DNA of 64,000 nt, taken from Crossaster papposus (Eukaryota; Echinodermata; Asteroidea; Velatida; Solasteridae). Shown here in pieces: positions 1 to 10,199 of this stretch. A program made the position numbers and the translations under genes. Below the pieces are notes generated by a model. That model was not told where the DNA came from. It was given only the letters and a program-made list of their open reading frames with translations, and did not search any database. Every line of letters begins with the position of its first letter. The first letter of the stretch is position 1. The stretch is from assembly GCA_037893245.1 (NCBI GenBank), contig JBAIAA010000891.1, forward strand, positions 620,001 through 684,000, given 5' to 3'.

Positions 1-13
1 TGCGAATTCAATG
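1..13. repeat. 11-mer array, right edge
   Basis: The last unit of an 11-bp (aattcaatgcg) array that continues beyond the window. It runs directly into the alpha spacer. Confidence 0.85.
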
Positions 14-384
14 AATTAATCTTTGACGTATTCTTTGACGCATTTTTAGATGTGGGAAGTCGCCTGCGGGAAATTGCCCCGCGGAAAATGCCACAAGGGA
101 AATTGCCCCACGGTAAATCCCCCAACGGGAAATCCCCCCCACGGTAAATTCCTCCCGGGGAAATCCCCTGCCGAATTCAAGGAATTATGCAAATTCAATG
201 CGAATTCAATGAATTATTCGTTGACGCATTCAATGCGAATTCAATGCGAATTCAATGCCAATTCAATGCGAATTCAATGCGAATTCAATGATTTAACTTA
301 TTCTTTGACGCATTTTTTGATGTGGGAAGTCCCCCGCGGAAAATCCCCCCGCGGGAAATTTGATGATTTGATGATTTGATGATT
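14..384. repeat. Spacer alpha + 11-mer linker + delta (HOR 1)
   Basis: This is the reference copy of the alpha spacer. Alpha (14-227) opens with aattaatctttgacg and then has about seven degenerate 15-bp units around cgggaaatcccccc, ending gttgacgc. The linker (228-290) holds 11-mers, one carrying gccaattc. Delta (291-384) repeats the start of alpha (tttgacgcattttttgatgtg less a few bases), carries an inverted repeat of cccgcgg, and ends in gatgattt 8-mers. The 15-bp period keeps a frame open for 109 codons (50-379), but the peptide is only GK-P-rich repeat and I do not call it a gene. Confidence 0.9.
333..355. other. CCGCGG inverted repeat of delta (reference copy)
   Basis: Arms cccgcgg (333-339) and ccgcggg (349-355) are perfect inverted repeats around a 9-base loop, aaaatcccc. 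Each arm contains a SacII site. The element recurs in each well-preserved delta block. It could form a cruciform or hairpin. No T-tract follows, so it does not look like an intrinsic terminator. Confidence 0.7.
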
Positions 385-1216
385 CGATGATGTCCGATGA
401 TGTCCGATGATGTCCGATGATGTCCGATGATGTCCGATGATGTCCGATGATGTCCGATGATGTCCGATGATGTCCAATGATGTCCGATGATGTCCGGTGA
501 TGTCCGGTGATGTCCGGTGATGTCCGATGATGTCCGATGATGTCCGGTGATGTCCGGTGATTTCCGGTGATGTCCGGTGATGTCCGGTGATGTCCGGTGA
601 TGTCCGATGATGTCCGATGATGTCCGATGATGTCCGATGATGTCCGATGATGTCCGATGATGTCCGATGATGTCCGATGATGTCCGATGATGTCCAATGA
701 TGTCCGATGATGTCCGGTGATGTCCGGTGATGTCCGGTGATGTCCGATGATGTCCGATGATGTCCGGTGATGTCCGGTGATTTCCGGTGATGTCCGGTGA
801 TGTCCGGTGATGTCCGGTGATGTCCGGTGATGTCCGATGATGTCCGATGATGTCCGATGATGTCCGATGATGCCCGATGATGTCCGATGATGTCCGATGA
901 TGTCCGATGATGTCCGATGATGTCCGATGATGTCCGATGATGTCCGATGATGTCCGGTGATGTCCGGTGATGTCCGGTGATGTCCGGTGATGTCCGGTGA
1001 TGTCCGGTGATGTCCGGTGATGTCCGGTGATGTCCGGTGATGTCCGGTGATGTCCGGTGATGTCCGGTGATGTCCGATGATGTCCGATGATGTCCGATGA
1101 TGTCCGATGATGTCCGGTGATGTCCGGTGATGTCCGGTGATGTCCGGTGATGTCCGGTGATGTCCGGTGATGTCCGGTGATGTCCGGTGATGTCCGGTGA
1201 TGTCCGGTGATGTCCG
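385..1216. repeat. 10-mer array, about 83 units (HOR 1)
   Basis: Reference 10-mer array with unit tgtccgatga. Variants are ordered, not random. The signature N-A-G3-A2-G2-T-G3 occurs twice, with N at 471 and 691, so a 220-bp segment is duplicated inside the array. The right third is mostly the G variant. The minus strand is free of stops in all frames and gives the peptide TGHHRTSPDI; this is a period artefact. Confidence 0.93.
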
Positions 1217-2226
1217 AATTCAATGCGAATTCAATGCGAATTCAATGCGAATTCAATGCGAATTCAATGCGAATTCAATGCGAATTCAATGCGAATTCAA
1301 TGCGAATTCAATGCGAATTCAATGCGAATTCAATGCGAATTCAATGCGAATTCAATGCGAATTCAATGCGAATTCAATGCGAATTCAATGCGAATTCAAT
1401 GCGAATTCAATGCGAATTCAATGCGAATTCAATGCGAATTCAATGCGAATTCAATGCGAATTCAATGCGAATTCAATGCGAATTCAATGCGAATTCAATG
1501 CGAATTCAATGCGAATTTAATGCGAATTCAATGCGAATTCAATGCGAATTCAATGCGAATTCAATGCGAATTCAATGCGAATTCAATGCGAATTCAATGC
1601 GAAGTCAATGCGAAGTCAATGCGAAGTCAATGCGAATTCAATGCGAATTCAATGCGAATTCAATGCGAATTCAATGCGAAGTCAATGCGAAGTCAATGCG
1701 AAGTCAATGCGAAGTCAATGCGAAGTCAATGCGAAGTCAATGCGAAGTCAATGCGAAGTCAATGCGAAGTCAATGCGAAGTCAATGCGAAGTCAATGCGA
1801 AGTCAATGCGAAGTCAATGCGAAGTCAATGCGAAGTCAATGCGAAGTCAATGCGAAGTCAATGCGAAGTCAATGCGAAGTCAATGCGAAGTCAATGCGAA
1901 TTCAATGCGAATTCAATGCGAATTCAATGCGAATTCAATGCGAATTCAATGCGAATTCAATGCGAATTCAATGAGAATTCAATGCGAAGTCAATGCGAAG
2001 TCAATGCAAAGTCAATGCGAAGTCAATGCGAATTCAATGCGAATTCAATGCGAATTCAATGCGAATTCAATGCGAAGTCAATGCGAATTCAATGCGAATT
2101 CAATGCGAATTCAATGCGAATTCAATGCGAATTCAATGCGAATTCAATGCGAATTCAATGCGAATTCAATGCGAATTCAATGCGAATTCAATGCGAATTC
2201 AATGCGAATTCAATGCGAATTCAATG
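1217..2226. repeat. 11-mer array with aagtc blocks (HOR 1)
   Basis: Reference 11-mer array. Units of aattcaatgcg are interrupted by three aagtc units (1602-1634) and a block of exactly 20 aagtc units (1679-1898). A marker string follows: six aattc units, one ending tgag, then aagtc units including one tgcaaagtc (around 1975-2030). One aatttaatgcg unit lies at 1515. The plus strand is open in all three frames (MRIQCEFNANS peptide); no gene is called. Confidence 0.93.
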
Positions 2227-2597
2227 AATTAATCTTTGACGTATTCTTTGACGCATTTTTAGATGTGGGAAGTCGCCTGCGGGAAATTGCCCCGCGGAAA
2301 ATGCCACAAGGGAAATTGCCCCACGGTAAATCCCCCAACGGGAAATCCCCCCCACGGTAAATTCCTCCCGGGGAAATCCCCTGCCGAATTCAAGGAATTA
2401 TGCAAATTCAATGCGAATTCAATGAATTATTCGTTGACGCATTCAATGCGAATTCAATGCGAATTCAATGCCAATTCAATGCGAATTCAATGCGAATTCA
2501 ATGATTTAACTTATTCTTTGACGCATTTTTTGATGTGGGAAGTCCCCCGCGGAAAATCCCCCCGCGGGAAATTTGATGATTTGATGATTTGATGATT
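2227..2597. repeat. Spacer alpha + linker + delta (HOR 2)
   Basis: Alpha 2227-2440, linker 2441-2503 and delta 2504-2597 have the same sublengths and the same 109-residue shadow translation as the first copy, so this is a recent duplicate. Confidence 0.92.
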
Positions 2598-2989
2598 CGA
2601 TGATGTCCGATGATGTCCGATGATGTCCGATGATGTCCGATGATGTCCGATGATGTCCGATGATGTCCGATGATGTCCGATGATGTCCGATGATGTCCGA
2701 TGATGTCCGATGATGTCCAATGATGTCCGATGATGTCCGGTGATGTCCGGTGATGTCCGGTGATGTCCGATGATGTCCGATGATGTCCGGTGATGTCCGG
2801 TGATTTCCGGTGATGTCCGGTGATGTCCGGTGATGTCCGGTGATGTCCGATGATGTCCGATGATGTCCGATGATGTCCGATGATGTCCGATGATGTCCGG
2901 TGATGTCCGGTGATGTCCGGTGATGTCCGGTGATGTCCGGTGATGTCCGGTGATGTCCGGTGATGTCCGGTGATGTCCGGTGATGTCCG
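2598..2989. repeat. 10-mer array, 39 units (HOR 2)
   Basis: The shortest of the long-type 10-mer arrays. It keeps the N-A-G3-A2-G2-T signature (N near 2721) but lacks the C variants and most of the right-hand part seen elsewhere. This is consistent with deletion by unequal exchange. Confidence 0.92.
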
Positions 2990-4768
2990 AATTCAATGCG
3001 AATTCAATGCGAATTCAATGCGAATTCAATGCGAATTCAATGCGAATTCAATGCGAATTCAATGCGAATTCAATGCGAATTCAATGCGAATTCAATGCGA
3101 ATTCAATGCGAATTCAATGCGAATTCAATGCGAATTCAATGCGAATTCAATGCGAATTCAATGCGAATTCAATGCGAATTCAATGCGAATTCAATGCGAA
3201 TTCAATGCGAATTCAATGCGAATTCAATGCGATATCAATGCGAATTCAATGCGAATTCAATGCGAATTCAATGCGAATTCAATGCGAATTTAATGCGAAT
3301 TCAATGCGAATTCAATGCGAATTCAATGCGAATTCAATGCGAATTCAATGCGAATTCAATGCGAATTCAATGCGAATTCAATGCAAATTCAATGCGAATT
3401 CAATGCGAATTCAATGCGAATTCAATGCGAATTCAATGCGAATTCAATGCGAAGTCAATGCGAAGTCAATGCGAATTCAATGCGAATTCAATGCGAATTC
3501 AATGCGAATTCAATGCGAAGTCAATGCGAAGTCAATGCGAAGTCAATGCGAAGTCAATGCGAAGTCAATGCGAAGTCAATGCGAAGTCAATGCGAAGTCA
3601 ATGCGAAGTCAATGCGAAGTCAATGCGAAGTCAATGCGAAGTCAATGCGAAGTCAATGCGAAGTCAATGCGAAGTCAATGCGAAGTCAATGCGAAGTCAA
3701 TGCGAAGTCAATGCGAAGTCAATGCGAAGTCAATGCGAAGTCAATGCGAAGTCAATGCGAAGTCAATGCGAAGTCAATGCGAAGGTCAATGCGAAGTCAA
3801 TGCGAAGTCAATGCGAAGTCAATGCGAAGTCAATGCGAAGTCAATGCGAAGTCAATGCGAATTCAATGCGAATTCAATGCGAATTCAATGCGAATTCAAT
3901 GCGAATTCAATGCGAATTCAATGAGAATTCAATGCGAAGTCAATGCGAAGTCAATGCAAAGTCAATGCGAAGTCATGCGAATTCAATGCGAATTCAATGC
4001 GAATTCAATGCGAATTCAATGCGAAGTCAATGCGAATTCAATGCGAAGTCAATGCGAAGTCAATGCGAAGTCAATGCGAAGTCAATGCGAAGTCAATGCG
4101 AAGTCAATGCGAAGTCAATGCGAAGTCAATGCGAAGTCAATGCGAAGTCAATGCGAAGTCAATGCGAAGTCAATGCGAAGTCAATGCGAAGTCAATGCGA
4201 AGTCAATGCGAAGTCAATGCGAAGTCAATGCGAAGTCAATGCGAAGTCAATGCGAAGTCAATGCGAAGTCAATGCGAATTCAATGCGAATTCAATGCGAA
4301 TTCAATGCGAATTCAATGCGAATTCAATGCGAATTCAATGCGAATTCATGAGAATTCAATGCGAAGTCAATGCGAAGTCAATGCAAAGTCAATGCGAAGT
4401 CAATGCGAATTCAATGCGAATTCAATGCGAATTCAATGCGAATTCAATGCGAAGTCAATGCGAATTCAATGCGAATTCAATGCGAATTCAATGCGAATTC
4501 AATGCGAATTCAATGCGAATTCAATGCGAATTCAATGCGAATTCAATGCGAATTCAATGCGAATTCAATGCGAATTCAATGCGAATTCAATGCGAATTCA
4601 ATGCGAATTCAATGCGAATTCAATGCGAATTCAATGCGAATTCAATGCGAATTCAATGCGAATTCAATGCGAATTCAATGCGAATTCAATGCGAATTCAA
4701 TGCGAATTCAATGCGAATTCAATGCGAATTCAATGCGAATTCAATGCGAATTCAATGCGAATTCAATG
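2990..4768. repeat. 11-mer array with two large aagtc blocks (HOR 2)
   Basis: The longest 11-mer array here (about 1.78 kb). Two main aagtc blocks, 3518-3859 (31 units plus one inserted base near 3784) and 4046-4276 (21 units), are each followed by the tgag/tgcaaagtc marker. The second half of the array therefore looks like a partial duplication of the first. Off-period indels occur near 3784, 3975 and 4348. One unit reads gatatc (near 3232). Confidence 0.92.
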
Positions 4769-5156
4769 AATTAATCTTTGACGTATTCTTTGACGCATTT
4801 TTAGATGTGGGAAGTCGCCTGCGGGAAATTGCCCCCGCGGAAAATGCCACAAGGGAAATTGCCCCACGGTAAATCCCCCCACGGAAATCCCCCCCACGGT
4901 AAATTCCTCCCGGGGAAATCCCCTGCCGAATTCAAGGAATTATGCAAATTCAATGCGAATTCAATGAATTATTCGTTGACAGCATTCAATGCGAATTCAA
5001 TGCGAATTCAATGCCAATTCAATGCGAATTCAATGCGAATTCAATGATTTAACTTATTCTTTGACGCATTTTTTGATGTGGGAAGTCCCCCGCGGAAAAT
5101 CCCCCCGCGGGAAATTTGATGATTTGATGATTTGATGATTTGATGATTCGATGATT
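4769..5156. repeat. Spacer alpha + linker + delta with indels (HOR 3)
   Basis: Alpha 4769-4983 differs from other copies by an extra C (gcccccgcgg), a missing G (ccacggaaat) and an extra A (ttgacagc), which break the shadow frame. Delta begins at 5047 and has four gatgattt 8-mers rather than three. Confidence 0.88.
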
Positions 5157-6407
5157 CGATGATGTCCGATGATGTCCGATGATGTCCGATGATGTCCGAT
5201 GATGTCCGAAGATGTCCGATGATGTCCGATGATGTCCGATGATGTCCGATGATGTCCGATGATGTCCGATGATGTCCAATGATGTCCGATGATGTCCGGT
5301 GATGTCCGGTGATGTCCGGTGATGTCCGATGATGTCCGATGATGTCCGGTGATGTCCGGTGATGTCCGGTGATGTCCGGTGATGTCCGGTGATGTCCGGT
5401 GATGTCCGGTGATGTCCGATGATGTCCGATGATGTCCGATGATGTCCGATGATGCCCGATGATGCCCGATGATGCCCGATGATGTCCGATGATGTCCGAT
5501 GATGTCCGATGATGTCCGATGATGTCCGATGATGTCCGATGATGTCCGATGATGTCCGGTGATGTCCGGTGATGTCCGATGATGTCCGATGATGTCCGAT
5601 GATGTCCGGTGATGTCCGGTGATGTCCGGTGATGTCCGGTGATGTCCGGTGATGTCCGGTGATGTCCGGTGATGTCCGATGATGTCCGATGATGTCCGAT
5701 GATGTCCGATGATGCCCGATGATGCCCGATGATGTCCGATGATGTCCGATGATGTCCGATGATGTCCGATGATGCCCGATGATGCCCGATGATGCCCGAT
5801 GATGTCCGATGATGTCCGATGATGTCCGATGATGTCCGATGATGTCCGATGATGTCCGATGATGTCCGATGATGTCCGGTGATGTCCGGTGATGTCCGAT
5901 GATGTCCGATGATGTCCGATGATGTCCGGTGATGTCCGGTGATGTCCGGTGATGTCCGGTGATGTCCGGTGATGTCCGGTGATGTCCGATGATGTCCGAT
6001 GATGTCCGATGATGTCCGATGATGCCCGATGATGCCCGATGATGCCCGATGATGTCCGATGATGTCCGATGATGTCCGATGATGTCCGATGATGTCCGAT
6101 GATGTCCGATGATGTCCGGTGATGTCCGGTGATGTCCGGTGATGTCCGGTGATGTCCGGTGATGTCCGGTGATGTCCGGTGATGTCCGGTGATGTCCGGT
6201 GATGTCCGGTGATGTCCGGTGATGTCCGATGATGTCCGATGATGTCCGATGATGTCCGATGATGTCCGATGATGTCCGGTGATGTCCGGTGATGTCCGGT
6301 GATGTCCGGTGATGTCCGGTGATGTCCGGTGATGTCCGGTGATGTCCGTGATGTCCGGTGATGTCCGGTGATGTCCGGTGATGTCCGGTGATGTCCGGTG
6401 ATGTCCG
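5157..6407. repeat. 10-mer array, about 125 units (HOR 3)
   Basis: The longest 10-mer array in the window. Runs of two or three C variants recur near 5451, 5711, 5771 and 6021 with similar neighbours, showing an internal period of roughly 25 units. An E unit lies near 5205. One base is missing near 6348 (gtccgtgatg). Confidence 0.92.
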
Positions 6408-7504
6408 AATTCAATGCGAATTCAATGCGAATTCAATGCGAATTCAATGCGAATTCAATGCGAATTCAATGCGAATTCAATGCGAATTCAATGCGAATTC
6501 AATGCGAATTCAATGCGAATTCAATGCGAATTCAATGCGAATTCAATGCGAATTCAATGCGAATTCAATGCGAATTCAATGCGAATTCAATGCGAATTCA
6601 ATGCGAATTCAATGCGAATTCAATGCGAATTCAATGCGAATTCAATGCGAATTCAATGCGAATTCAATGCGAATTCAATGCGAATTCAATGCGAATTCAA
6701 TGCGAATTCAATGCGAATTCAATGCGAATTCAATGCGAATTCAAATGCGAATTCAATGCGAATTCAATGCGAATTCAATGCGAATTCAATGCGAATTCAA
6801 TGCGAATTCAATGCGAATTCAATGCGAATTCAATGCGAAGTCAATGCGAAGTCAATGCGAAGTCAATGCGAAGTCAATGCGAAGTCAATGCGAAGTCAAT
6901 GCGAAGTCAATGCGAAGTCAATGCGAAGTCAATGCGAAGTCAATGCGAAGTCAATGCGAAGTCAATGCGAAGTCAATGCGAAGTCAATGCGAAGTCAATG
7001 CGAAGTCAATGCGAAGTCAATGCGAAGTCAATGCGAAGTCAATGCGAATTCAATGCGAATTCAATGCGAATTCAATGCGAATTCAATGCGAATTCAATGC
7101 GAATTCAATGAGAATTCAATGCGAAGTCAATGCGAAGTCAATGCGAAGTCAATGCGAAGTCAATGCGAATTCATGCGAATTCAATGCGAATTCAATGCGA
7201 ATTCAATGCGAATTCAATGCGAATTCAATGTCGAATTCAATGCGAATTCAATGCGAATTCAATGCGAATTCAATGCGAATCTCAATGCGAATTCAATGCG
7301 AATTCAATGCGAATTCAATGCGAATTCAATGCGAATTCAATGCGAATTCAATGCGAATCATGCGAATTCAATGCGAATTCAATGCGAATTCAATGCGAAT
7401 TCAATGCGAATTCAATGCGAATTCAATGCGAATTCATGGCGAATTCAATGCGAATGCGAATTCAATGCGAATTCAATGCGAATTCATTGCGAATTCAATG
7501 CGAA
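6408..7504. repeat. 11-mer array, right part degraded (HOR 3)
   Basis: The left part is regular, with a 19-unit aagtc block (6838-7046) and one extra A near 6744. From about 7170 the 11-bp phase breaks repeatedly (for example tcatgcg, caatgtcg, gaatctc, tcatggcg), with several one-base losses or gains per 100 bp. Confidence 0.88.
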
Positions 7505-8160
7505 TCAATGACTCAATCTATTGAATCCATCGACCCACGGAAAATTGCCCCCACGGAAAATCCCCCACGGAAATCCCCCACGGTAATCAGTCCCCCGGGA
7601 AATCCCTGCCGAATTCAGGAATTATGCAAATTCAATGCGAATCTCATGACGATTCAATGCGAATTCATGCGAATTCAATGCGAATTCAACAATGCGAATT
7701 CAATGCGAATTCAATGATTTAACTTATTCTATTCAATCATAATTCAATGCGAATTCACCTGCGAATCCCCCCGCGGGAAATTTGATGATTTGATGATTTG
7801 ATGATCTGATGATTCGATGATTCGATGATTCCGAGATTCCGATGATGTCCGATGATGTCGATTGATTCGATGATGTCCGAAGATGTCCGATGATGTCCGA
7901 TGATGTCCGTATTCCGATGATGTCCGATGATGTCGATGATGTCCATATGTCCGTCCGATGATGTCCGTGATGTCCGATGATGTCCGTGATGTCCTGATGA
8001 TGTCCGTGATGTCCGGTGATGTCCGGATGATGTCCGTGATGTCCGTGATGTCCGGTGATGTCCGGTGATGTCCGGTGATGTCCGTGATGTCCGTGATGTC
8101 TCGATGATGTCCGATGATGTCCGATGATGTCCGATGATGCCCGATGATGCCCCATGCCCG
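7150..8160. other. Dense single-base indel zone
   Basis: Both 10- and 11-bp periods are broken many times here, mainly by single-base losses (gtccgtgatg, gaattcatgcg). Equivalent arrays from about 9.3 kb to the end keep perfect phase over hundreds of bases. A mutational process confined to one place is less likely than uncorrected reads or a weak assembly join, but I cannot decide from sequence alone. Confidence 0.7.
7505..7845. repeat. Degraded spacer (alpha-like) + delta-like (HOR 4)
   Basis: Recognisable but damaged. A few 15-bp GC-rich units remain (7530-7610), then gaattcaggaattatgc, broken 11-mers and atttaacttattct at 7717. The left inverted-repeat arm of delta and the tttgacgcatttttt stretch are missing; ccccccgcggg and the 8-mers remain. 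This is either real decay or low-quality consensus. Confidence 0.75.
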
Positions 8161-8714
8161 ATATGTCGATGATGTCCGATGATGTCCGATGATGTCCGAT
8201 GATGTCCGATGATGTCCGATGATGTCCGATGATGTCCGGTGATGTCCGGTGATGTCCGATGATGTCCGATGATGTCCGATGATGTCCGGTGATGTCCGGT
8301 GATGTCCGGTGATGTCCGGTGATGTCCGGTGATGTCCGGTGATGTCCGATGATGTCCGATGATGTCCGATGATGTCCGATGATGCCCGATGATGCCGATG
8401 ATGCCCGATGATGTCCGATGATGTCCGATGATGTCCGATGATGTCCGATGATGTCCGATGATGTCCGATGATGTCCGGTGATGTCCGGTGATGTCCGGTG
8501 ATGTCGGTGATGTCCGGTGATGTCCGGTGATGTCCGGTGATGTCCGTGATGTCCGGTGATGTCCGGTGATGTCCGGTGATGTCCGATGATGTCCGATGAT
8601 GTCCGATGATGTCGGTGATGTCCGGTGATGTCCGGTGATGTCCGGTGATGTCCGGTGATGTCCGGTGATGTCCGGTGATGTCCGGTGATGTCCGGTGATG
8701 TCCGGTGATGTCCG
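7846..8714. repeat. 10-mer array, left part degraded (HOR 4)
   Basis: Up to about 8170 the array is broken by many losses (gatgtccgtgatgtcc). From 8170 the phase is mostly regular, with one CC-type cluster near 8390 and a few further single losses up to 8615. The right end is the usual G-variant run. Confidence 0.85.
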
Positions 8715-9272
8715 AATTCAATGCGAATTCAATGCGAATTCAATGCGAATTCAATGCGAATTCAATGCGAATTCAATGCGAATTCAATGCGAATTCAATG
8801 CGAATTCAATGCGAATTCAATGCGAATTCAATGCGAATTCAATGCGAATTCAATGCGAATTCAATGCGAATTCAATGCGAATTCAATGCGAATTCATGCG
8901 AATTCAATGCGAATTCAATGCGAATTCATGCGAATTCAATGCGAATTCAATGCGAATTCAATGCGAATTCAATGCGAATTCAATGCGAATTCAATGCGAA
9001 TTCAATGCGAATTCAATGCGAATTCAATGCGAATTCAATGCGAATTCAATGCGAATTCAATGCGAATTCAATGCGAATTCAATGCGAATTCAATGCGAAT
9101 TCAATGCGAATTCAATGCGAATTCAATGCGAATTCAATGCGAATTCAATGCGAATTCAATGCGAATTCAATGCGAATTCAATGCGAATTCAATGCGAATT
9201 CAATGCGAATTCAATGCGAATTCAATGCGAATTCAATGCGAATTCAATGCGAATTCATGCGAATTCAATGCG
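8715..9272. repeat. 11-mer array, pure type (HOR 4)
   Basis: Only aattc units, no aagtc. Three units have lost one base (gaattcatgcg near 8895, 8928 and 9256). The last is the rightmost indel of the damaged zone. Confidence 0.9.
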
Positions 9273-9510
9273 AATTATTCGTTGACGCATTCAATGCGAA
9301 TTATTCGTTGACGCATTCAATGCGAATTATTCGTTGACGCATTCAATGCGAATTATTCGTTGACGCATTCAATGAATTATTCGTTGACGCATTCAATGAA
9401 TTATTCGTTGACGCATTCAATGAATTATTCGTTGACGCATTCAATGAATTATTCGTTGACGCATTCAATGAATTATTCGTTGACGCATTCAATGAATTTT
9501 TCGTTGACGC
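9273..9510. repeat. 24/26-bp tandem array, 10 copies (locus 1)
   Basis: Ten copies of a unit built on aattattcgttgacgc plus an 11-mer remnant. The first three steps are 26 bp (9273, 9299, 9325, 9351), later ones 24 bp because the unit has lost 'cg'. The last copy (9495) reads aatttttcg. The change from 26 to 24 bp within the array dates two rounds of expansion. Confidence 0.93.
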
Positions 9511-9624
9511 ATTCAATGCGAATTTAATGCGAATTCAATGCGAATTCAATGCGAATTCAATGCGCATTCAATGCGAATTTAATGCGAATTCAATGCGAAT
9601 TCAATGCGAATTCAATGCGAATTC
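9511..9624. repeat. Short 11-mer array with private variants
   Basis: About ten 11-mers, including two aatttaatgcg units and one gcgcattc unit. The same variant order follows the 24/26-bp array at the second locus; the third has the gcgcattc unit but fewer aattta units. Confidence 0.88.
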
Positions 9625-9872
9625 ATCTTTGACGTATTCCTTGACGCATTTTTTGATGTGGGAAGTCGCCCGCGGGAAATCGCCCCGCGTAAAATGCCCC
9701 AAGGGAAATTGCCCCACGGGAATTCGCCCCACGGTAAATCCCCCCACGGGAAATCCCCCCCACGGGAAATTTCTCCCGGGGAAATCCCCTGCCGAATTCA
9801 AGGAATTATGCAAATTTAATGCGAATTCAATGAATTATTCGTTGACGTATTCTTTGACGTATTTGTTGACGC
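9625..9872. repeat. Spacer beta-prime (locus 1)
   Basis: A beta-like spacer without the usual aattaa start (here aattcatctttgacg). It has the GC-rich 15-bp units with gggaattcgcc and a right end of three ttgacg motifs about 12 bp apart. It differs from beta by gatgtgg for tatgtgg, tttctccc for ttcctccc, and atgcaaattt for atggaaattc. Confidence 0.9.
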
Positions 9873-10199
9873 ATTCAATGCGAATTCAATGCGAATTCAA
9901 TGCGAATTCAATGCGAATTCAATGCGAATTCAATGCGAATTCAATGCGAATTCAATGCGAATTCAATGCGAATTCAATGCGAATTCAATGCGAATTCAAT
10001 GCGAATTCAATGCGAATTCAATGCGAATTCAATGCGAATTCAATGCGAATTCAATGCGAATTCAATGCGAATTCAATGCGAATTCAATGCGAATTCAATG
10101 CGAATTCAATGCGAATTCAATGCGAATTCAATGCGAATTCAATGCGAATTCAATGCGAATTCAATGCGAATTCAATGCGAATTCAATGCGAATTCAATG
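9873..10199. repeat. 11-mer array, pure
   Basis: About 29 uninterrupted aattc units between the beta-prime and alpha spacers. Confidence 0.93.

Noticed and set aside
14..60. Bacterial promoter (ttgacg as -35 box)
   Set aside because: No well-spaced TATAAT-like -10 and no gene downstream. The motif is part of a repeated spacer.
74..180. G-quadruplex on the minus strand of the spacer
   Set aside because: G-runs are long, but loops are mostly around ten bases and contain C-runs that would pair with the G-runs, so a canonical quadruplex is not well supported.
333..360. Intrinsic terminator at the delta hairpin
   Set aside because: No T-tract follows the inverted repeat, no gene lies upstream, and the arms are broken in several copies.
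50..379. 109-codon frame (MWEVACGK...) present in many copies
   Set aside because: The 15-bp GC-rich units keep one frame open. The frame continues into 11-mers and ends in 8-mers, and it is lost in copies with 1-bp indels without any sign of constraint.
385..1216. CRISPR array
   Set aside because: Repeats are directly adjacent with no unique spacers, units are only 10 bp, and there are no cas genes.
3315..4769. 484-codon open frame of MRIQCEFNANS/MRSQCEVNAKS repeats
   Set aside because: All three plus frames are open with the same peptide because the unit is 11 bp. No distinct start context, domain or non-repeat coding sequence, and the frame passes straight into satellite spacer.
5041..6414. 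457-codon minus-strand frame of TGHHRTSPDI repeats
   Set aside because: A consequence of a 10-bp unit lacking minus-strand stops. Variants follow array order, not codon logic.
9273..9510. Plasmid or phage iterons (replication origin)
   Set aside because: A 24/26-bp direct repeat can look like iterons, but there is no initiator gene or AT-rich unwinding element and the array is duplicated with its satellite context at three loci.
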